Source of the DNA: Agroathelia rolfsii
Taxonomy: Eukaryota; Basidiomycota; Agaricomycetes; Amylocorticiales; Amylocorticiaceae
Direction of reading: 5' to 3'
Assembly (NCBI GenBank): GCA_018343915.1
Contig: JABRWF010000001.1
Location: 2,294,001-2,358,000, forward strand
DNA length: 64,000 nucleotides
A program made the position numbers and the translations under genes. Below the pieces are notes generated by a model that was given only the letters and a program-made list of their open reading frames with translations, searched no databases and had not been told where the DNA came from. This document shows positions 58,224-64,000 of this stretch, in pieces; the first letter of the stretch is position 1, and each line of letters begins with the position of its first letter.

Positions 58224-58469
58224 TTACTTCCTTCGCGAGCTCTTCTGAGAGCCGGACAGACTCATGGTGCGTGTCTGTTGTGATGCGCCACTAGCGTAGT
58301 AGGCAGATTGCTGGCCGCCCATCGATGACCCAAAGTCAGCATACATTGCGTATTGATCGCGGGGTGATGATCCTTGGAAGGATGAGAATGCGTGCGGGGA
58401 GGTGGGGGCACTTGGGAAGAAGCTGAACGACGGCGAGGTGGGTTGGGCGGAGTAGTTGAACGAAGACAT
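58224..58469 (-). CDS. Small Ser/Gly/Tyr-rich protein
   Basis: An 81-residue single-exon frame with an ATG. It has no hydrophobic segment or cysteine; composition is Ser, Phe, Pro, Gly and Tyr (NYSAQPTSPSFSFFPSAPTS; QYAMYADFGSSMGGQQSAYY) ending in SQKSSRRK. No family recognised. The skewed composition and complete frame suggest a real, disordered small protein; the alternative is chance. Confidence 0.5.
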   Translation of the reverse strand: MSSFNYSAQPTSPSFSFFPSAPTSPHAFSSFQGSSPRDQYAMYADFGSSMGGQQSAYYASGASQQTRTMSLSGSQKSSRRK

Positions 58470-59226
58470 GGTCAATGAATATATGCTTGGTGGTGACGGG
58501 TGATAATTGGGATTTGGGTTATGACAACGAAGTGGGCTACTAGGTTGTATGCGATTACTTTTTGCGGTAGTGGTGATGATAGAGTTATGTGTGGTGATGT
58601 TATCCGCAAGAGGGAGTGATAGCGAGTGCTTTTTTGCGCTTGCTTGGAATACTGTGTGGATGCATTGCAGAATACTTATACGCACTTGGGACAAGCATGG
58701 CCATAGACGGCCGCCCGACTTGGGCTACAAACGCATGTCCATATTTGGTCATAAGAACATCCCTTGCGGAATCAAATCTCCCATTCAATCCATCCCCAAT
58801 TTGGGCTGCGCCTTGTTCTCAAGCGCCTTCGCCATTTAAACACTTGTTCTTAAAAAGTCTGTGCATCATCCTTGCACTGGATCATTGGACTCGGTACAAG
58901 ACCTTACATTCTAGAATGAAATCACACTCCACTAATGTGTCATTGATATCCTGTGCGACTTGAGATAATCGCTTGATCACTACCACTGGTACTGGCAATA
59001 TATACTCTAACGGAGTTCTCTGACTCGGTGCTATGGTCGAGTCACCGATAGAATGCTCTGAAGGAATTACCAATCATCCATTATCGAGTCAGCTCAGACT
59101 ATCTTCTGGCCATAGCCACGGCGTATCTAGTGATCAAATCACACTAGCCATTGTACTCGTCACAGATATCTTTCCCTGCACACTCGGCGTGAACCCAATC
59201 AGCTATCCCCCCCCTGGGGGCTCATA
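58470..59226. other. Divergent intergenic region
   Basis: About 750 bp between the small protein and the esterase. No gene or repeat recognised apart from simple C and G runs at 59207-59220. Confidence 0.5.
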
Positions 59227-60644
59227 ATGAACTTGACAAAAATTCCCATCAGACATCCCTTCATCCACAGGCGCGGGCGTTGGCAAAAAAACTTCACAAA
59301 AGACTCCATTACTGCCTCCTGGTGCAGTGCTCGCCTAGAGTTCATTTTCCGCGGCGACTGCATCTGTTTGCAACCTGGAATAGACACCAGGCGCGTTGAC
59401 AGATGGAACGGTGGTATTCCGACAATCCTGTGGACAATTAGGGATATTACACCGGCAGCCGAGGACACTCTACCAAAAAACGATAATGCTGAGAATCCTG
59501 TGTCTCCTATTAATAGCCCAAATGCTTTCTCGAGAACGAAAATGGGGATTATTGACTTGGACTCTGTCAGCTTTGATACAACACCGCTTGAGATATACTC
59601 ATCTGGGCGGGATGACTCGCGCACTTACCATGTTCAAATCATCTTGATCGATTGGGCGTCTGTTTTGGAACTAGATGCGATTTTTATTCGAGGAGTAGGT
59701 ACTCGTAATTACAAACAATGCTACCACGAGCTCTCAACTAGGCGCACAGGATATTTTGCCGCCACATGCACCGGACAATAAAGACAACGCACCACTTCGC
59801 AAGATACTATTTATCGGTGATTCCATCACATGTGGATTCGTACCGTATGGGAATCATTCTTCGAATCAACTCACAAAGCCCCAAGGCTGTTGGGATGCCT
59901 ATCCCATGATAGCCAGTAGCATCCTAGAGGAAAAATGGAGAACACAGGTAGAGATTGATATCGTTGCATACCCGGGTATATGTCTCGTCAGCCGGGAGGA
60001 TGAAGACGACGATAGCAATGTAGCCGGCATGGCAGAGAAGTTTTTCCATGTAAGTGGTATCTGTTCTTCTTGAGCCATCCCCTCCTAGTCACCCTTTATC
60101 GCCAAGATTTCGCCTTGGGATACATCTCCATGGGAGTTCAATGAGGATGAAGCACCTTTAATCATTGTCATCGCTCTTGGTATGCAGTTAAAAAACCAAG
60201 TTGCGAATTCAGCAAAGATTCTGAATTATTTAAAGGTGCCAACGACGATGCAATGGACGTCGATGAGGATTCATTCGGCCGAACTTTGGAGCAGTTTGTT
60301 CTGCGATTGGCGCGCACCCTTGGTTCATCGCTCCGCCATGTGATTCTCGTGGTGAGTAATCGGTGTCCTCTCATTCTTTAAATTTATACCGCATGAAACA
60401 TGTTTACGCAATATGTTATCAGTGCCCGTTCCAAGACTACCTTGAACCATCAAGCACGCTCGAGGATTGCCTTGAAGTTGTGCTCGTCAAGTTGAAAGCG
60501 GTTCTGAAGAACGTGACCTTCCACGAGCTAGATCTGAGTGGGACTATTGACCAAGGCCATACCTATGATGGATTGCACCCTACATTAGAGGGCCATAGAT
60601 TGATGGGTCATCATATGGCGGATGTGTTATCATCAATGCTATAA
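59227..60644 (+). CDS. CE2-like SGNH/GDSL esterase
   Basis: Probably removes acetyl or acyl groups from a carbohydrate. Several exons. The N-terminal jelly-roll domain of carbohydrate esterase family 2 is seen in HPFIHRRGRWQKNF, SITASWCSARLEFIFRGDCI. After the first intron comes the SGNH part: LRKILFIGDSITCGFVPYG (block I, nucleophile serine), a block II region (DIVAYPGICLVSRED), block III GANDDAMDVDEDS rebuilt across an intron, and block V YDGLHPTLEGHRLMGHHMAD with the D-x-x-H pair. There is no signal peptide, so an intracellular role is more likely than for secreted CE2 enzymes. Confidence 0.82.
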
Positions 60645-61148
60645 GCAATTGTAGTTCATTTACGAGAGCCCAGTCGCCTTTGACATCATGTTCATGAATT
60701 CATGAGTCTCCGTGTTAGAGCGTCATATACGACGCCCGTCGCGTGCATACTAGCACCCAATGATGATATTGACCTCCAAGAGTGATAAAGTGGATGAAAA
60801 GTTACACCCGTGAAGTATTTGCGAAGACAACGCAACATGTACCCCCAATAATATTCTTTTAAATGTCTACCGTGGTGCTTTTGACGAAGTGATGATGCTC
60901 GAAGGAGTATACAGAGTGTCAGCAAAGCGGTTTCATTTGTGACAATTAACCTTCGCTGGAGATACATTGAAAAAGAGAGCGGAGGTATCTATAAGCTGAC
61001 GGCGAGTTCCCAGTCGTCGTGCCTCTGGGCGGGGGGATGCTTGTGCGACTATATGTGATGTTTGTTGTGTCTAGAAAGGTGGGGAGGAAAGAATAGAAAG
61101 GGGGGCTAAAAGTAAAAGGTAGAAGAGGGAGGAGGGGAGAAAACGGAA
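60645..61148. other. Convergent 3' intergenic region
   Basis: About 500 bp, no gene recognised. Confidence 0.5.
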
Positions 61149-61586
61149 TCATGACGACTCGGCCTCCCACTTGGCCACCAGCTTTTCGAGATCGAACTTG
61201 GGGTCTTCGGGATCGGTCACGACTGTAACGTCCATACACATAGACACAGTAAGTCAAAGCCGTCCACAGAAAACCCGCACAGGTGGTATGCAAGGAAGAT
61301 AACTCACCGCCATCGCTCGACGAGCTGTTTTGCTGCTTCTTCCAAGCCTCTTTCGCTTGAGCAATGAGGTGCTCGCGGTGGTGAATAGCATGGTGCTCTC
61401 TCTCAACGTCGTGGGCGCGCTGGAGTGTTCTTTGGTGGTAGATACCGTAGAAGACACCGGAGAGGAGAGCTGTATAACGGGCAACCTATATGACATTCAA
61501 GTCGTCCGCATGTGAGCATTATTCGTGCGGAGGAGTTCAAGAGAAAAAAAACTGGATGGGCGAACGTTGAGAGTAGAGGAGACCAT
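61149..61586 (-). CDS. ATP synthase subunit e
   Basis: Small inner-membrane protein (yeast TIM11/ATP21) needed for ATP synthase dimers and cristae shape. Three exons. The first codes MVSSTLN and likely ends at the GT inside AAC|GTTCGC; joined to VARYTALLSGVFYGIYHQRT it gives the single helix with the G-x-x-x-G dimer motif (GVFYG). The middle exon continues LQRAHDVEREHHAIHHREHL then IAQAKEAWKKQQ, a coiled coil, and the last exon reads VVTDPEDPKFDLEKLVAKWE, the family's typical end. About 90 residues. The first donor is less certain than the rest. Confidence 0.83.
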
Positions 61587-62247
61587 GGTTGTGCAAGAGC
61601 GTCAGCTACGGCAGGTGTATAGAATCCTCAGAGGGTGGCCTAGAGTGAAATGTAGACGTATGTGAGGTTACAATTGACAAGCACAAGCAAGCAAAGCTGT
61701 TGCACCTCAGCGCGTAATACTGAAAGGTGGTTTCGACTGTGTTGTCTGAGCTGCCGGGTCCAACGGCGCGTACCGGAAATTCCACCTTCTGCTTAGTCAG
61801 CAGTTGTTAACTCCCTTCATATTTCAAGCTGACTACGACCATTGACTCTTGTCAAGATTACTGAAAGTACACTTGGTTGTTTGCCAATCACATTTATGAA
61901 CAAAAAAACTCGAGTTTGATCACATCTGCCACATACTCGGCAACTTGAGGAGTTATGTGGACCACCGTGTGGTAATAGATGGATATCCGGATGACCGCAT
62001 ATACTCAATGATTTGCAAATCCCCCAACTGGCACTGGGCCAGGCAAAATGGGCACTTAACCAGAATAGTACACGACAACCTCCTGGTCCAGCCATGTGAT
62101 CTTTTTTCCTAATTTTGTCAATTCTGTAATTCAGCTTCTTATATGACGTAGGAGCTCAGGTTAAGGCTTAACGCCGTCTTGAACCACTTTGCATCATCTG
62201 CAGTGACTCGAGACAGTAGCAACATCTAAACCACCAATACGCTTCAA
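61587..62247. other. Divergent intergenic region
   Basis: About 660 bp between the ATP synthase subunit and the GFA-domain gene. No further gene recognised. Confidence 0.5.
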
Positions 62248-62783
62248 ATGAGCTCAGAAACCAACGACAATGTTGTCCTTACGGGCTCGTGTTTCTGCCG
62301 CAAAGTAACGTATGAAGTACGCGCCCTGCCTTTACTTTCCGCATATTGTCATTGCACGCAATGTCAACGTTTCAACGGTGCGGAGACGTCTTGCTCTGTT
62401 ATCGCTATAGCGTATATAACATGGAATGATTGGCAACAGCCTGCTCGTTTCTGCACACGATGCACTTTGAAGCCAGCAAGTTTAGATGGACACAATCTGA
62501 ACCCGTTGAGGCATCCCTGGACTACTTTGATAACCCTACGAAGCCTTACAAGCGACGTTGGCGATGCAAGAACTGCGGCTCAATGATTGCATCGTATAAT
62601 TCGAAGAAGAATACGTGGAGCGTGTGGGGTGCAACGTTGGACAGAGAAGAAGATGGACGGATCAAGAACTGGGAGTTGGTGAAGCCGACCTGTCATCAAT
62701 TTTACGGGACACGGCTGCTCGATGTAGGGGATGACTTGGGCAAATGGGAGGGCTATGAAGAGCAATCGACTAGACTCGGGTAA
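62248..62783 (+). CDS. GFA/CENP-V-domain zinc protein
   Basis: Member of the family that includes glutathione-dependent formaldehyde-activating enzyme; substrate unknown. Exons 62248-62377 and 62440-62783 give 157 residues. Zinc ligands are clear: GSCFCRKVTYEV, AYCHCTQCQRFN and RWRCKNCGSMIAS. The splice joins FNACSFLHTMHFEASKFRW, as in homologues, and ends after ATLDREEDGRIKNWELV. Without the 62-base intron the frame is broken, so this is a normal intron rather than a frameshift. Confidence 0.88.
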
Positions 62784-63300
62784 ACAGAATGTGTAGCCTA
62801 TTCTTGTATCGCCTTGGGCTGTTATGCCCATTTGTACAGCACTGCCAAAGATAATCATGATCCTGAGGCGAGAAGTATGACAAACTCGAGGTTATCGTCG
62901 GGCTCAGTTGCAGGCATGCAGCAAGCTGTCGTGCCACTGGCACGATGCTCTGGTGTTGTACAATGGTGGCCTGTCGGTGTGGAGAGTCCCCAGATTGGAC
63001 CAACGTAATGAAACAAGTAGTATGATGTCAATTTTCAATTCTCTGGCTACAGCCGACCTGGGTAGTACATGTACACTGATACTAGCACGACGCTGGATAG
63101 CAACGCTTGGCAGGCTAAGACGCGCAAGTCATATATCCAATAACAACAACATCATCAGCCAAGTCTCCGAAACGACGGCGGTCCCTCACCGCAGCCAGAC
63201 ACAGCCAGCCTCGTTCTCTACTCTTTCTATCCTCCTTTTATTGCCCGCAGCAGTATCGATAGCACATTGATTTTATTTCTCTCGCCCGTTCCCTCACAAC
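62784..63300. other. Intergenic region upstream of the right-edge gene
   Basis: About 500 bp. A frame across 62908-63270 has no recognisable feature. CT-rich just before the next ATG, as in a leader. Confidence 0.45.
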
Positions 63301-64000
63301 ATGAGTACCACTCGAAGGCCCAGTGTCGACCACTTCGCCGACAACACCTCCCAGCGCGCAGACTACTACGAGCTTGATGACCATAGACAACAGGACTCTG
63401 CTGCCGCTCTCAGCCGTAGAACGAGCGGCGCGACCACCAGGCCACCCTCAGTAGGCCCCATGAATGACCTGGGCCAAACGCCTGCAGAATCTATGGCAGC
63501 CAACTTCAGATCTACACCCTCAACGATGAGCAAGCGTGGATCAGTCTACGGCGCGGCATCACCCTCTTCCCGCCCTCTATCACACGTTCGTGAGGACAGT
63601 GAAGATAACACCGGTAGCATAAGGGACAGTAGAACCATCGTGGACTCAAATGAATCATTACCCCAGAAGAAAGGCGTCATGGATTCTCGCATGGGGGATT
63701 TGGGTGGGATTTGCATCTTGTGCCTTTCACATGGCTATGTTCTAATGATACGGTGTCTATTAGAATACTCTGACCCCTACCTGAATCCAACTCCCCAGAC
63801 TGAACCAAAACAGTGATGTCTATTTCGCAACGATTCGCACTGCAGTAACACTCACCAGGTGAATACTACAGACAATCATGGATATCCCGTCTGGGCCTCG
63901 TTCCTCATGGCAAATATCCAATTGAGCAGCGCATCGATGCCAAGAAACGAGGGTGAGCCTTGTTGTGTCTACTTTCTCCGAGCTGCTCCACCCTAAGTCA
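63301..64000 (+). CDS. 5' part of a membrane-protein gene, possibly rhomboid family
   Basis: Runs off the window. Exon 1 starts MSTTRRPSVDHFADNTSQRA and encodes a disordered, Ser-rich cytosolic region to about residue 120. Downstream exon edges are unclear. The last readable exon gives SSHGKYPIEQRIDAKKRG before a GT donor at about 63951; a similar segment precedes the first helix in fungal rhomboid-type proteins, which is why I suggest that family. No membrane helix lies within the window to test it. Confidence 0.4.

Noticed and set aside
62377..62440. Apparent frameshift in the GFA-domain gene.
   Set aside because: A 62-base GT-AG intron with exact phase explains it.

Overview
The window looks like nuclear DNA of a mushroom-forming basidiomycete (Agaricomycetes). 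It is gene-dense, lies on both strands, and most genes are cut by many short introns of roughly 45-120 bases. The proteins are typical of this group: a P450, a CE2-like esterase, serine/threonine-rich single-pass membrane proteins and an EED-like Polycomb protein. I cannot name the species. Exon joins were worked out by hand from splice consensus, reading phase and family conservation, so exon edges are predictions.

Layout. 0.6-12.4 kb: zinc alcohol dehydrogenase, EED-like WD40 protein, complex I Tim17-like subunit, HIS7, SER3/SER33, RAD51 and mitoribosomal uL4m. 12.8-20.5 kb: RPS16, an intact 12-exon P450, TAF5 and an unrecognised basic protein. 21-32.9 kb: a mid2-like membrane protein, a long low-complexity protein, RPL13, an EFM7-like methyltransferase, a RING-CH ubiquitin ligase and a mitochondrial carrier. 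32.9-37.5 kb is gene-poor; it holds a small REXO4-like protein that has lost its catalytic residues, and two short inverted-repeat elements (MITEs). 37.5-49.6 kb: a PPR-like protein, a disordered protein with two conserved motifs, PAN5, an RBBP4/MSI1-type WD40 protein, a RAMP4/SERP1 protein, a BMT5-like rRNA methyltransferase and uL10m. 49.7-53.2 kb: a broken proline iminopeptidase copy, a multi-span membrane protein and the intact iminopeptidase. 53.7-64 kb: FIP1, an ING-family PHD protein, a small Ser/Gly-rich protein, a CE2-like esterase, ATP synthase subunit e, a GFA/CENP-V-domain protein and the 5' part of a gene running off the end.

Genes working together. HIS7 and SER3 are head to head and share a 406-bp promoter with two GAGTCA (Gcn4/CPC1-type) cores. 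RAD51 has an ACGCGT cell-cycle box upstream. EED-like and RBBP4-like proteins could both serve a PRC2-type or histone chaperone complex. Several genes are mitochondrial (complex I, ATP synthase, two mitoribosomal proteins, a carrier, a PPR-like protein).

Most unusual items: the exonuclease-fold pseudoenzyme, the two MITEs, the pseudogene whose nucleophile motif carries a stop codon, several GC-AG introns and micro-exons, and a RAMP4 gene whose first coding exon appears to be the ATG alone.
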